From Lateolabrax maculatus (lineage: Eukaryota > Chordata > Actinopteri > Acropomatiformes > Lateolabracidae): DNA of 64,000 bases. The notes below the pieces were generated by a model, which had not been told where the DNA came from, did not search any database, and worked only from the letters and a program-made list of their open reading frames with translations. Each line of letters begins with the position of its first letter. The stretch's first letter is position 1. The DNA lies in contig CM062197.1 in NCBI GenBank assembly GCA_031216445.1, positions 25,632,001 to 25,696,000 on the forward strand. Reading direction: 5' to 3'. Position numbers and translations under genes: made by a program. Shown one piece after another: positions 34,706-47,129 of this stretch.

Positions 34706-35103
34706 TCCAAGATGGCGGCCCCACGTCTCGTCAGCGCCAATAGGCAGTAGCGGTCGATGCGGCGTCTACTCTTTATATGTCTATGCCGCACACTGTTTAC
34801 TTGCGCAGTGCTTGTCTGATCACACGAGGAGTGCAGTGAGAGCCCGCAGATCAGATTTGGGACAGACAAAAGGGTCTCCCTGTCTGTCTTTTTATCATAG
34901 CCTGTTACCATTGCTGGCATACTCAGTGGCCTAAGTTATTCTTTAAGGTTATGTTGTCTAGAATATGTACATTACAATACTGTCTTTGTGGGTAATAGGC
35001 CTATGTTACAGTTTTCACTTGTACTGGAAACAAGATGTTTATGAGTTGTGGTGAGCTTTGGTTGTGTTAAATTGTTGTATTCTTCTTAACTGTCCCCTTC
35101 CAG
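34706..35103 (+). promoter_or_regulatory. Putative second promoter with YY1-like site, long unit 2
   Basis: AAGATGGCGGC at 34709-34719 in a CpG-containing patch, then intron-like DNA. It lies upstream of the only gene copy that has both this region and an unbroken zinc-finger frame. Confidence 0.5.
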
Positions 35104-35150
35104 GCTCAGGCAGATGGTGATCAATCCACAGTTCCCTTGATACCACATGA
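35104..35150 (+). other. Short putative 5' exon (long unit 2)
   Basis: 47 nt with acceptor CCCCTTCCAG and donor GTGAGT. Ends CACATGA here, CACATAA in the other two. Confidence 0.45.
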
Positions 35151-35401
35151 GTGAGTCATTTACCATTTACCTTTTGTACTGCTGTGTTCATTTGGTAGCT
35201 GTTCTTGTCTTAAAGAAGTGAAATGATTAAAAGCTTGATTATTAGATAGATTTTTGCAAGGATTTAGTTTTTTTCTGTTGCTCTGGTATTTCAAGTCTGA
35301 TACTGCATGTTAGTGTTTTTGTTTTTTGTTTCTATTTTGCCGGGCTTGATGCTAAAATGATCTTTTCTTTTCAGATTTTTCAAGAAGACAAAAAACTTCC
35401 T

Positions 35402-36133
35402 ATGCAGTGGTCGTGTAAGTACTGCACATTTTGTGCTGAAAAGAGGTGCTTCTTACTTAAGCATTACCGCTTAAAACACGGGTGCCACACTCGAATATCA
35501 CCACTACCGTGCCTTTATAAGGAGTGCCTGTGCACATTTAAATCTTTCAATGCACTCAAATTCCACTTATCAACATGGCACACTCAAAAGGACCTGGGGA
35601 ACGTGGGTGAAACTGCTTTCCATTGTCAGCTGTGTGACTTTGTGGAGCCTTGCACTGGAGCTGACTTTTTTACCCATTTACGAAGACATTTGAAGCTGAA
35701 GCAAAAGGTTTCCTGTCCATATCAAGGCTGTAGCTTTCAGAGCAATGTTTATTCAAGCTTTAATGCACATAAAAGCAAAGAACATCAAGACCACAATAAG
35801 ATGGCATTCAAACCTGAAATTGTGTCACATAATGTACTTGAGGTACCTCCACCTAATATAAATATTCAACCTGAGGATAGTGCCCCTGAAACTGATCAGG
35901 TTGAGTTTGAGGTTACTGAGCTCAATGAAGATGTGGGAGACTTGGAGAGTCAGTTGGAACATAATGTAGCTGCTGTTTTTCTGAAAATGTCATCGATTCT
36001 TAACATCTCTGAAAATGCCCTGCAAGAAGTTATAGAGCAGATCAACCAAATTTATGTGCTTTCACAGCCATTGTTACATACCTCGGTTGGAAAAATACTA
36101 AATCAACATTGTGGAGATGTTGAGGACTCTTAA
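35402..36133 (+). CDS. Four-C2H2 zinc-finger protein, copy 5 (best copy, 243 aa)
   Basis: Starts at the ATG at 35402, in an exon whose acceptor TTTTCAG ends at 35374. Four C2H2 fingers: C5/C8/H21/H26, C37/C42/H55/H60, C75/C78/H92/H96, C105/C110/H123/H128. An acidic stretch follows (EDSAPETDQVEFEVTELNED), then a helical-looking segment ending in DVEDS. Fingers suggest nucleic-acid binding in the nucleus, which is inference. In the teleost family I recall, this region continues into the SAMD3-like part. Here a TAA at 36131 stops it, and the matching family sequence carries on in frame after the stop, so the protein is probably a truncated form. Variant residues: Ser4, Phe54, Ser119. It is the only open copy with a complete upstream promoter region. 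Confidence 0.6.
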   Translation: MQWSCKYCTFCAEKRCFLLKHYRLKHGCHTRISPLPCLYKECLCTFKSFNALKFHLSTWHTQKDLGNVGETAFHCQLCDFVEPCTGADFFTHLRRHLKLKQKVSCPYQGCSFQSNVYSSFNAHKSKEHQDHNKMAFKPEIVSHNVLEVPPPNINIQPEDSAPETDQVEFEVTELNEDVGDLESQLEHNVAAVFLKMSSILNISENALQEVIEQINQIYVLSQPLLHTSVGKILNQHCGDVEDS

Positions 36134-38900
36134 GTGAGTGAGATAGCTAAAGTATTTACTGAGAATAATGTATTCCTGAAATTCACTTCTACTAGGGGGT
36201 CATTGTCAACCACTAGCAAGCGAACATCATACATTTGAAAAGAATTCTCAGTGGTGACGCCTATTGAGTTTGTCCTAAAAAATGACAGGCAGACAGTTGT
36301 GTATATCCCCATACTAAAAATGCTGCAGACATTACTAAACAATGGAGAAATTTTAGATAAGGCCATGTCATCTGAGACAAATTTGTCACAAGGATACAGA
36401 TCTCACAGGGATGGTTACCGGTTTAAAGACAATTCTCTCTTGACAGAGGAAGAATTCAGGATTGCTCTTTTCTTGTACATAGATGATTTTGAGGTGGCTA
36501 AGCCCTTGGGAACCTCCAGAAAGAAACACAAGCTGCCATCTACTGGGTACTTGGAAATCTACACCCTAAATATCGCTCCTCTCTTCATTCCATTCAGCTT
36601 GCTCTACTCATCATCGCTGAAGATGATATCAGGAAGTTGACTTTAAATGAGAGACCACAGTCTATTGAAGAATTAAAAGTGCAACTGGTAGATAAACTGT
36701 CACTGCAGTATGACTTTAAACTGCAGTATGAAGATCAAGACTTCCATAATGCCCTCTGCAATTTGACTGAAATAACTGATTTACCTGAAAGAGCTACGCT
36801 CAAAATCATCCCTCTTGTGACTCTCCATTTAACCGCATTGTCATCACCCACCACAACATCAGACACTGAGTGCAGCACAGCAGACACTGAGATCCTGTCG
36901 ACAGGAAGAGCATCACCATCGCTAAGACAACAGTGGCCAGATTTCTTTGACATACCCAATTTCTCAGTTGATGTTGACTATAGACTCAGACAGGCAGATC
37001 TTGCCTTTATGAAGGATGGAACACGTATGACTCTACCACGAGATATGAAGCATGACATACTAGAAAAGCTTGCTGAGACGATGTACAGTTTCAAGGCTTA
37101 CCCTAAAGATGATGACTTCAGCAGTGTTGCAAAAGCACTAATTAGCAAACACCCCTGCCTCACTGAGCCTGGACCACACAGATGGTATGGCTGGAAAAAC
37201 AGCCTTAAATTATCGCACAAAGCTTCAAAAAGCTGGATGTGAGGATGTAGCAATCAATGGAGGCAAAAGAAGTAAAGGCAACCCAGAAGGAGAATCCTCA
37301 AGCAAGAATATCAAACGGCCAAAAAGAGGTGAAGCAAACTACCTACCTAACTTACCTGAAGGACATGATGAAACAAGCCTTGAAAATGCCAGAAAGGTTC
37401 TCGTGGAAGAAATGAAGAAGAAACAACCCAATGGCACTCTCATCTCACAAATGATGGACCAATCATTCCCACTACGCAGACAAGAAATTGTAGAAAAGGA
37501 ACCTGCTGTACAGAACATTGTTGAACGATGGCCAGCACTCTTCACAGACAGGTAAACTATTTTTGTTCTCAACCAATAAAATAATGCCTATCAAAAAGAA
37601 ATTCAAGGTGTGTGGCTAGAAATCCAAACACACTTGTTGGAATGTTAACACTTCTGCCATCTCTCCATCCCTACCCACCCCTCTCTCTACTTTTCAGGTG
37701 TTTGCTGAGTTCAACAGAATCGCAAGTAAGAATCTTGAGGGAGACTTCTTTGAGGCTCTGGACCAGTATACCCCACGTTTCATTGAACTTTTCAAAACAA
37801 GAAGGGGAACTGTTGGCCAGAAGCTCAGTGAGCTGATGCAGCACATGAGCTGGATGGTAAGTAGGTTAATTTTGCTTTTGATCTGTGTGATAGTTCATCA
37901 CTCAAGTTCTAAATGAGATGATCCAGCCCAACCTATTCTATTTCCTGTCTGACTTGTGCTTGTGCCTTGCAAATTACTCTGTGAACTGGTCTTTTCTCTC
38001 TCTGTGTATCATTAGACACCAGACGTGACAGTACTTCGCTCTGTTGTCCTCAAAGGCATTCCTATTTTACTTGGTGACGACTCCAGTGAATTCTTCAAGA
38101 CATGCTCTGTAAGTACTTGCACATAAGAAAAAGTTTGGTCTGCATTAAAATAGAACTATATCTGTGCTGACATAGAAGATGTAATTTTATCTGCACAATA
38201 TACAATATACATTTTGTACAGTGATTGATGTATTTTGTATGGCAATTCCTCCACAGCTAATCTGAGAGGTATTTAAACAGCCAGTAAATAAAAATGAAAT
38301 TTGCCACATAAACGTTGTACACATTAATTAATTGTAAATCTAAGGAGCAGGAGTCCAGGCTGAAAAGTCAGTGTCACTGTTTAAGAATATATGGACCTTG
38401 TGGACCATAGCTTTAGTTTAATCATACCACATTTATTTTGTTGGTTATATTGTAACAATCCAGTGTGAACACATATTTAAAACCATATTCCCTAGCAAAT
38501 GCTTTCAACATTAAAAATGAATGTTTAGAAGAGCATAAATTGCCATGCTGAAGAATGTGTGTGTGTGTCTTTGTAGGGTACAGCGAGAGACGAGGCCCTA
38601 GAATGCACTGTCGGTGTGCTGACAGTTGTCAGTGAAGATAATCCTCATGAGGGTCCAAGTTCAGTAGACCTCCAGCCCATCTCCACTGCCATCATTCTGG
38701 AGGGAGGTATCATCATGGATCATATAAAAAAACTTGCCTCAGGCAGTTTGTCTGTTATTTGGGCTTACATATGCTTTGCATTTGGATTACCCAAAATGCA
38801 TGGCAAATACACTCAACTTCATTCAGACTGTGATGCTTGGACTGGGAAAGAAAACCTCCCACCAAAACTGTTAACTTTGAAGAACAGTCTACTGGGTTAG
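36134..38900 (+). pseudogene. SAMD3-like C-terminal gene body, copy 5 (reference description)
   Basis: Reading continues in frame after the TAA (VSEIAKVFTENN...), meets a second in-frame TGA at 36236-36238, and goes on through TPIEFVLKNDRQTVVYIPIL to TSRKKHKL. A small deletion near 36535 shifts the frame (AIYWVLGNLHPKYRSSLHS follows). A third shift lies in an A-run at 37194-37198, after WYGWK. Exons: 35375-37551, 37698-37856 (VFAEFNRIASKNLEGDFF...), 38016-38108 (TPDVTVLRSVVLKGIPILLG...) and 38577-38900 (GVLTVVSEDN... to TAG). The last three join in phase 0, but the donor after 37551 leaves phase 2. The order matches the teleost 'sterile alpha motif domain-containing protein 3-like' family. 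No SAM domain is evident, so the name is by resemblance only. Confidence 0.75.
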
Positions 38901-39039
38901 ACCAGTAAAGAGCCATCAGCTGTCAGATAGCACTTTGTAAATTATGCAGCAGTTAATGTTCTCCTGTTATCAGAGAAAGTTTTATGCTTTCATGCAACTG
39001 AGCTGGCTTGTTTATGATCTCAAAAAAAAAAAAAATTCT

Positions 39040-39045
39040 ATTAAA
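39040..39045 (+). terminator. Possible polyadenylation signal ATTAAA (copy 5)
   Basis: ATTAAA about 140 bp after the TAG of the last exon, following an A-run. The same site occurs in every copy. Other AATAAA sequences lie further downstream (near 39785). Confidence 0.3.
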
Positions 39046-39865
39046 GTGTACCATGTTATGCTAGTATGCTAATGGTGGAAATAGCGCCACCTTGTGTTGC
39101 AAAGAGTTGTTAGATAATGTTGTCAGAAAGGAACCTAGCAAGGTTGACCTGTTTACATTTGTGTTTTGGGAAAACTTTTAATTATAGTAGTTATAATGTA
39201 GTACAAATACAAAACCCAAGGAGTGATGTTTTTCTGTGTTGGTTTAAACCTTGGACTGATGCTCGCTTTGGGACACAAAAGCATTCGTTGTACTTGATCA
39301 GAAATGCAATGATTTTGCATGCACTGAAGTCCTGTAATTATCAGGTGTTTACCTGTTTAATATTGTGAGACTGTTACATGCATAGAATTAGCTCACAAAA
39401 ATGTGGTTTTATTTTTGCCATGTCCATGTCATGTTCTACAGTCAAATCAAACCACAAGTTTGTTGTTTAGCTGCTGTTTTGTACTTGAATGTACAAGAAA
39501 GTGATACTTGGGAACAGAACACTTGAGGCTGAATAATAGATTTAATGCATATTGTTATTACAATAGCCTAACAGACATAGATCACACTATGAGCAATTTT
39601 GCAACTAGCTTTAAAATACATTAAATATGACAAGAGGATAGAGAACAGTCATTTTATTGTTTATTGTAAGGTTATTACATGAGTGATAAAACACACATTT
39701 TATATTGGAGAATTGGAATCAAAAGTAACAATATCGAACATTTATTGTTCAGTCTAGATCTGTCAGTGATGCAATTATTTTTTTAATAAATGTTGTAATG
39801 CAGCTGAACAAACCCAGTGAGTGTTCTTTTAAAGTATATGTTTGTGGTGTTTTTCCCTTTATTAG

Positions 39866-39926
39866 GTAATAACAGCTAAAATAGATAAGAAATGGGAGAA
39901 GGACAAGGACCCATTCAAGGAAATTG
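39866..39926 (+). other. Exon-like segment in the 3' flank (copy 5)
   Basis: After TTTTTCCCTTTATTAG, 61 bases are open in one frame (VITAKIDKKWEKDKDPFKEI) and end before GGTTTG, a weak donor-like site. Present in all nine copies; copies 7 and 8 read TTTAGTAG at the acceptor. Origin unknown. It may be a stray exon or chance. Confidence 0.25.
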
Positions 39927-40247
39927 GTTTGTTTAATTTAACTGAACTGAAATGAACTGAAAAAAAATGAGTGAGTAGTAAGTAGTAGGTATCATAATTC
40001 TAAGTGGGGTTAAATTTGTATCAAGCAGTCCACACAAAATGAAAAAATTAAGTTAACACTAAGCATGGCTATTAAGTTACATGAACTTTTTTTTTTTTTT
40101 TTTAGTTGTACTACTTGATTTGGTACTGCACGCTTAAAATAAACAAGCTTTTCTAACTCACTATTCTTAAGATTACTTTGCTTAATTTGCAACGAGTTTG
40201 CATACTTTTTTTAAGTAAGGTCAACTAATTAGATTTTACAGTGAGTA

Positions 40248-41118
40248 TACGTACACACGTCTCCCGCAGAGCTATGTTGAAAGTCCCTCAATATTCAGTC
40301 GAGTATTGGCTAATGACCTGCAACACCTAGACGTGTCCAGTACAGTACTACAATATGTAGATGATCTCTTGATATGTAGCACCTCCAAAGCTCAATGTGC
40401 ACAAGACTCAGTCTCAGCCCTGATGGCTTTAGAAAAGGGGGCTCACAAGGTGAGTAAAAATAAATTACAGTTTTGCCAGACACAGGTTGAATACTTAGGT
40501 AGACAACTCTGTGGCACTAAATGAGCTATAGTGCCCTCACAAATTGAGGCAGTATCGAAAGCTCCCAAACCACAAACGGTGAGACACATGTCGTCATTTC
40601 TGCCATCTCAGCTTTACTAGAAGCCATACACCATCCAAAAGTGTTAGCCATCATTAAATGCGTAGCTCATCAAAAAACGAATTCCCTGATAGCTAAAGGC
40701 AACAACTTAGCAGATGAAGCCGCAAAACGCATAGCTACACCCACCTGTATAGGACCACTGCTAGTAGCTGGAGATTGTGAACCACTGACAAACTTATATA
40801 TATATGATATATATATATATATATATATATATGAGCTATATATATGTGCTGCTATGTAATAGCAGCACAACATCAGGCAAGTCCATATGCACATTCTGTA
40901 TGGGCAAAAAGGGGGGCAAGTATAATCACTGAAGAAGGTCCATCACATGGGCTATGGCGAAGTGCACATGGACATATTGTCCTCCCAACATCTTTGGTAC
41001 AGGTTGCTACACGTAGTGCGCATGGTCAGGACCATTGCACAAGTGGGGAGGTGTTGAGACGCCTTCAAGCAGTCTGGTGGTCACCATTTTTCCGACCTGC
41101 GTTTGTAGCTGAGACAAT
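40248..41118 (+). pseudogene. ERV pol 3' fragment, copy 5
   Basis: YVDD RT piece ending at 40524, RNase H tail, TA tract, and integrase N-terminal domain. Joined at 41118 to the zinc-finger intron of copy 6. This is the first short junction after the two long units. Confidence 0.8.
40795..40832. repeat. (TA)n microsatellite plus hairpin, copy 5 (38 bp)
   Basis: TA tract with one G interruption, followed by the GTGCTGCTA / TAGCAGCAC stem. Confidence 0.9.
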
Positions 41119-41265
41119 TTTGCAAGGAAGGTTTTTTTCTGTTGCTCTGGTATTTCAAGTCTGATACTGCATGTTAGTGTTTTTGTTTTTTGTTTCTATT
41201 TTGCCGGGCTTGATGCTAAAATGATCTTTTCTTTTCAGATTTTTCAAGAAGACAAAAAACTTCCT

Positions 41266-41997
41266 ATGCAGTGGTTGTGTAAGTACTGCACATTTTGTGC
41301 TGAAAAGAGGTGCTTCTTACTTAAGCATTACCGCTTAAAACACGGGTGCCACACTCGAATATCACCACTACCGTGCCTTTATAAGGAGTGCCTGTGCACA
41401 TTTAAATCTTTCAATGCACTCAAAGTCCACTTATCAACATGGCACACTCAAAAGGACCTGGGGAACGTGGGTGAAACTGCTTTCCATTGTCAGCTGTGTG
41501 ACTTTGTGGAGCCTTGCACTGGAGCTGACTTTTTTACCCATTTACGAAGACATTTGAAGCTGAAGCAAAAGGTTTCCTGTCCATATCAAGGCTGTAGCTT
41601 TCAGAGCAATGTTTATTCAAGCTTTAATGCACATAAAAGCAAAGAACATCAAGACCACAATAAGATGGCATTCAAACCTGAAATTGTGTCACATAATGTA
41701 CTTGAGGTACCTCCACCTAATATAAATATTCAACCTGAGGATAGTGCCCCTGAAACTGATCAGGTTGAGTTTGAGGTTACTGAGCTCAATGAAGATGTGG
41801 GAGACTTGGAGAGTCAGTTGGAACATAATGTAGCTGCTGTTTTTCTGAAAATGTCATCGATTCTTAACATCTCTGAAAATGCCCTGCAAGAAGTTATAGA
41901 GCAGATCAACCAAATTTATGTGCTTTCACAGCCATTGTTACATACCTCGGTTGGAAAAATACTAAATCAACATTGTGGAGATGTTGAGGACTCTTAA
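41266..41997 (+). CDS. Four-C2H2 zinc-finger protein, copy 6 (open, 243 aa)
   Basis: All four fingers intact. Variant residues: Leu4, Val54, Ser119 (AGC, shared with copies 5 and 7). No promoter in the unit. Confidence 0.55.
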   Translation: MQWLCKYCTFCAEKRCFLLKHYRLKHGCHTRISPLPCLYKECLCTFKSFNALKVHLSTWHTQKDLGNVGETAFHCQLCDFVEPCTGADFFTHLRRHLKLKQKVSCPYQGCSFQSNVYSSFNAHKSKEHQDHNKMAFKPEIVSHNVLEVPPPNINIQPEDSAPETDQVEFEVTELNEDVGDLESQLEHNVAAVFLKMSSILNISENALQEVIEQINQIYVLSQPLLHTSVGKILNQHCGDVEDS

Positions 41998-44757
41998 GTG
42001 AGTGAGATAGCTAAAGTATTTACTGAGAATAATGTATTCCTGAAATTCACTTCTACTAGGGGGTCATTGTCAACCACTAGCAAGCGAACATCATACATTT
42101 GAAAAGAATTCTCAGTGGTGACGCCTATTGAGTTTGTCCTAAAAAATGACAGGCAGACAGTTGTGTATATCCCCATACTAAAAATGCTGCAGACATTACT
42201 AAACAATGGAGAAATTTTAGATAAGGCCATGTCATCTGAGACAAATTTGTCACAAGGATACAGATCTCACAGGGATGGTTACCGGTTTAAAGACAATTCT
42301 CTCTTGACAGAGGAAGAATTCAGGATTGCTCTTTTCTTGTACATAGATGATTTTGAGGTGGCTAAGCCCTTGGGAACCTCCAGAAAGAAACACAAGCTGC
42401 CATCTACTGGGTACTTGGAAATCTACACCCTAAATATCGCTCCTCTCTTCATTCCATTCAGCTTGCTCTACTCATCATCGCTGAAGATGATATCAGGAAG
42501 TTGACTTTAAATGAGAGACCACAGTCTATTGAAGAATTAAAAGTGCAACTGGTAGATAAACTGTCACTGCAGTATGACTTTAAACTGCAGTATGAAGATC
42601 AAGACTTCCATAATGCCCTCTGCAATTTGACTGAAATAACTGATTTACCTGAAAGAGCTACGCTCAAAATCATCCCTCTTGTGACTCTCCATTTAACCGC
42701 ATTGTCATCACCCACCACAACATCAGACACTGAGTGCAGCACAGCAGACACTGAGATCCTGTCGACAGGAAGAGCATCACCATCGCTAAGACAACAGTGG
42801 CCAGATTTCTTTGACATACCCAATTTCTCAGTTGATGTTGACTATAGACTCAGACAGGCAGATCTTGCCTTTATGAAGGATGGAACACGTATGACTCTAC
42901 CACGAGATATGAAGCATGACATACTAGAAAAGCTTGCTGAGACGATGTACAGTTTCAAGGCTTACCCTAAAGATGATGACTTCAGCAGTGTTGCAAAAGC
43001 ACTAATTAGCAAACACCCCTGCCTCACTGAGCCTGGACCACACAGATGGTATGGCTGGAAAAACAGCCTTAAATTATCGCACAAAGCTTCAAAAAGCTGG
43101 ATGTGAGGATGTAGCAATCAATGGAGGCAAAAGAAGTAAAGGCAACCCAGAAGGAGAATCCTCAAGCAAGAATATCAAACGGCCAAAAAGAGGTGAAGCA
43201 AACTACCTACCTAACTTACCTGAAGGACATGATGAAACAAGCCTTGAAAATGCCAGAAAGGTTCTCGTGGAAGAAATGAAGAAGAAACAACCCAATGGCA
43301 CTCTCATCTCACAAATGATGGACCAATCATTCCCACTACGCAGACAAGAAATTGTAGAAAAGGAACCTGCTGTACAGAACATTGTTGAACGATGGCCAGC
43401 ACTCTTCACAGACAGGTAAACTATTTTTGTTCTCAACCAATAAAATAATGCCTATCAAAAAGAAATTCAAGGTGTGTGGCTAGAAATCCAAACACACTTG
43501 TTGGAATGTTAACACTTCTGCCATCTCTCCATCCCTACCCACCCCTCTCTCTACTTTTCAGGTGTTTGCTGAGTTCAACAGAATCGCAAGTAAGAATCTT
43601 GAGGGAGACTTCTTTGAGGCTCTGGACCAGTATACCCCACGTTTCATTGAACTTTTCAAAACAAGAAGGGGAACTGTTGGCCAGAAGCTCAGTGAGCTGA
43701 TGCAGCACATGAGCTGGATGGTAAGTAGGTTAATTTTGCTTTTGATCTGTGTGATAGTTCATCACTCAAGTTCTAAATGAGATGATCCAGCCCAACCTAT
43801 TCTATTTCCTGTCTGACTTGTGCTTGTGCCTTGCAAATTACTCTGTTAACTGGTCTTTTCTCTCTCTGTGTATCATTAGACACCAGACGTGACAGTACTT
43901 CGCTCTGTTGTCCTCAAAGGCATTCCTATTTTACTTGGTGACGACTCCAGTGAATTCTTCAAGACATGCTCTGTAAGTACTTGCACATAAGAAAAAGTTT
44001 GGTCTGCATTAAAATAGAACTATATCTGTGCTGACATAGAAGATGTAATTTTATCTGCACAATATACATTTTGTACAGTGATTGATGTATTTTGTATGGC
44101 AATTCCTCCACAGCTAATCTGAGAGGTATTTAAACAGCCAGTAAATAAAAATGAAATTTGCCACATAAACGTTGTACACATTAATTAATTGTAAATCTAA
44201 GGAGCAGGAGTCCAGGCTGAAAAGTCAGTGTCACTGTTTAAGAATATATGGACCTTGTGGACCATAGCTTTAGTTTAATCATACCACATTTATTTTGTTG
44301 GTTATATTGTAACAATCCAGTGTGAACACATATTTAAAACCATATTCCCTAGCAAATGCTTTCAACATTAAAAATGAATGTTTAGAAGAGCATAAATTGC
44401 CATGCTGAAGAATGTGTGTGTGTGTCTTTGTAGGGTACAGCGAGAGACGAGGCCCTAGAATGCACTGTCGGTGTGCTGACAGTTGTCAGTGAAGATAATC
44501 CTCATGAGGGTCCAAGTTCAGTAGACCTCCAGCCCATCTCCACTGCCATCATTCTGGAGGGAGGTATCATCATGGATCATATAAAAAAACTTGCCTCAGG
44601 CAGTTTGTCTGTTATTTGGGCTTACATATGCTTTGCATTTGGATTACCCAAAATGCATGGCAAATACACTCAACTTCATTCAGACTGTGATGCTTGGACT
44701 GGGAAAGAAAACCTCCCACTAAAACTGTTAACTTTGAAGAACAGTCTACTGGGTTAG
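41998..44757 (+). pseudogene. SAMD3-like C-terminal gene body, copy 6
   Basis: Large exon to 43415, then 43562-43720, 43880-43972 and 44434-44757. Common lesions. Private change: Leu for Pro in the last exon (ENLPLKLLT, near 44720). Shares CATCACTCAAG after the second-intron donor with copy 5. Confidence 0.75.
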
Positions 44758-46113
44758 ACCAGTAAAGAGCCATCAGCTGTCAGATAGCACTTTGTAAATT
44801 ATGCAGCAGTTAATGTTCTCCTGTTATCAGAGAAAGTTTTATGCTTTCATGCAACTGAGCTGGCTTGTTTATGATCTCAAAAAAAAAAAAAAATTCTATT
44901 AAAGTGTACCATGTTATGCTAGTATGCTAATGGTGGAAATAGCGCCACCTTGTGTTGCAAAGAGTTGTTAGATAATGTTGTCAGAAAGGAACCTAGCAAG
45001 GTTGACCTGTTTACATTTGTGTTTTGGGAAAACTTTTAATTATAGTAGTTATAATGTAGTACAAATACAAAACCCAAGGAGTGATGTTTTTCTGTGTTGG
45101 TTTAAACCTTGGACTGATGCTCGCTTTGGGACACAAAAGCATTTGTTGTACTTTCAGTTTTGATCAGAAATGCAATGATTTTGCATGCACTGAAGTCCTG
45201 TAATTATCAGGTGTTTACCTGTTTAATATTGTGAGACTGTTACATGCATAGAATTAGCTCACAAAAATGTGGTTTTATTTTTGCCATGTCCATGTCATGT
45301 TCTACAGTCAAATCAAACCACAAGTTTGTTGTTTAGCTGCTGTTTTGTACTTGAATGTACAAGAAAGTGATACTTGGGAACAGAACACTTGAGGCTGAAT
45401 AATAGATTTAATGCATATTGTTATTACAATAGCCTAACAGACATAGATCACACTATGAGCAATTTTGCAACTAGCTTTAAAATACATTAAATATGACAAG
45501 AGGATAGAGAACAGTCATTTTATTGTTTATTGTAAGGTTATTACATGAGTGATAAAACACACATTTTATATTGGAGAATTGGAATCAAAAGTAACAATAT
45601 CGAACATTTATTGTTCAGTCTAGATCTGTCAGTGATGCAATTATTTTTTTAATAAATGTTGTAATGCAGCTGAACAAACCCAGTGAGTGTTCTTTTAAAG
45701 TATATGTTTGTGGTGTTTTTCCCTTTATTAGGTAATAACAGCTAAAATAGATAAGAAATGGGAGAAGGACAAGGACCCATTCAAGGAAATTGGTTTGTTT
45801 AATTTAACTGAACTGAAATGAACTGAAAAAAAATGAGTGAGTAGTAAGTAGTAGGTATCATAATTCTAAGTGGGGTTAAATTTGTATCAAGCAGTCCACA
45901 CAAAATGAAAAAATTAAGTTAACACTAAGCATGGCTATTAAGTTACATGAACTTTTTTTTTTTTTTTTTAGTTGTACTACTTGATTTGGTACTGCACGCT
46001 TAAAATAAACAAGCTTTTCTAACTCACTATTCTTAAGATTACTTTGCTTAATTTGCAACGAGTTTGCATACTTTTTTTAAGTAAGGTCAACTAATTAGAT
46101 TTTACAGTGAGTA

Positions 46114-46982
46114 TACGTACACACGTCTCCCGCAGAGCTATGTTGAAAGTCCCTCAATATTCAGTCGAGTATTGGCTAATGACCTGCAACACCTAGACGT
46201 GTCCAGTACAGTACTACAATATGTAGATGATCTCTTGATATGTAGCACCTCCAAAGCTCAATGTGCACAAGACTCAGTCTCAGCCCTGATGGCTTTAGAA
46301 AAGGGGGCTCACAAGGTGAGTAAAAATAAATTACAGTTTTGCCAGACACAGGTTGAATACTTAGGTAGACAACTCTGTGGCACTAAATGAGCTATAGTGC
46401 CCTCACAAATTGAGGCAGTATCGAAAGCTCCCAAACCACAAACGGTGAGACACATGTCGTCATTTCTGCCATCTCAGCTTTACTAGAAGCCATACACCAT
46501 CCAAAAGTGTTAGCCATCATTAAATGCGTAGCTCATCAAAAAACGAATTCCCTGATAGCTAAAGGCAACAACTTAGCAGATGAAGCCGCAAAACGCATAG
46601 CTACACCCACCTGTATAGGACCACTGCTAGTAGCTGGAGATTGTGAACCACTGACAAACTTATATATATATGATATATATATATATATATATATATGAGC
46701 TATATATATGTGCTGCTATGTAATAGCAGCACAACATCAGGCAAGTCCATATGCACATTCTGTATGGGCAAAAAGGGGGGCAAGTATAATCACTGAAGAA
46801 GGTCCATCACATGGGCTATGGCGAAGTGCACATGGACATATTGTCCTCCCAACATCTTTGGTACAGGTTGCTACACGTAGTGCGCATGGTCAGGACCATT
46901 GCACAAGTGGGGAGGTGTTGAGACGCCTTCAAGCAGTCTGGTGGTCACCATTTTTCCGACCTGCGTTTGTAGCTGAGACAAT
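46114..46982 (+). pseudogene. ERV pol 3' fragment, copy 6
   Basis: YVDD RT piece ending at 46390, RNase H tail, TA tract, integrase N-terminal domain, short junction at 46982. Confidence 0.8.
46661..46696. repeat. (TA)n microsatellite plus hairpin, copy 6 (36 bp)
   Basis: TA tract with one G interruption and the same hairpin downstream. Confidence 0.9.
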
Positions 46983-47129
46983 TTTGCAAGGAAGGTTTTT
47001 TTCTGTTGCTCTGGTATTTCAAGTCTGATACTGCATGTTAGTGTTTTTGTTTTTTGTTTCTATTTTGCCGGGCTTGATGCTAAAATGATCTTTTCTTTTC
47101 AGATTTTTCAAGAAGACAAAAAACTTCCT

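Larger units (their letters stand above)
32862..40243 (+). mobile_element. Complete gene-bearing TIR element inside ERV pol, long unit 2 (copy 5)
   Basis: 7,382 bp, the same length as in long unit 1. CACTGTAAA at 32862, TTTACAGTG ending at 40243, AGTA at 32858-32861 and 40244-40247. It is the best copy: complete 5' region plus an unbroken zinc-finger frame. It lacks the 8-bp insertion and has CATTCGTTG near 39283, as in copies 7 and 9. The stretch 38901-40243 holds only 3' flank: poly-A-like sites, an exon-like segment and the terminal repeat. Confidence 0.75.
41119..46109 (+). mobile_element. Gene-bearing TIR element, copy 6 (5' truncated)
   Basis: Short-junction start, end TTTACAGTG at 46109. 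3' flank 44758-46109 contains the 8-bp insertion near 45152 and TGCACGCTTAAA near 45995 (as in copies 4 and 5). An intron is 7 bp shorter near 44062 (one CAATATA lost). Confidence 0.8.
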
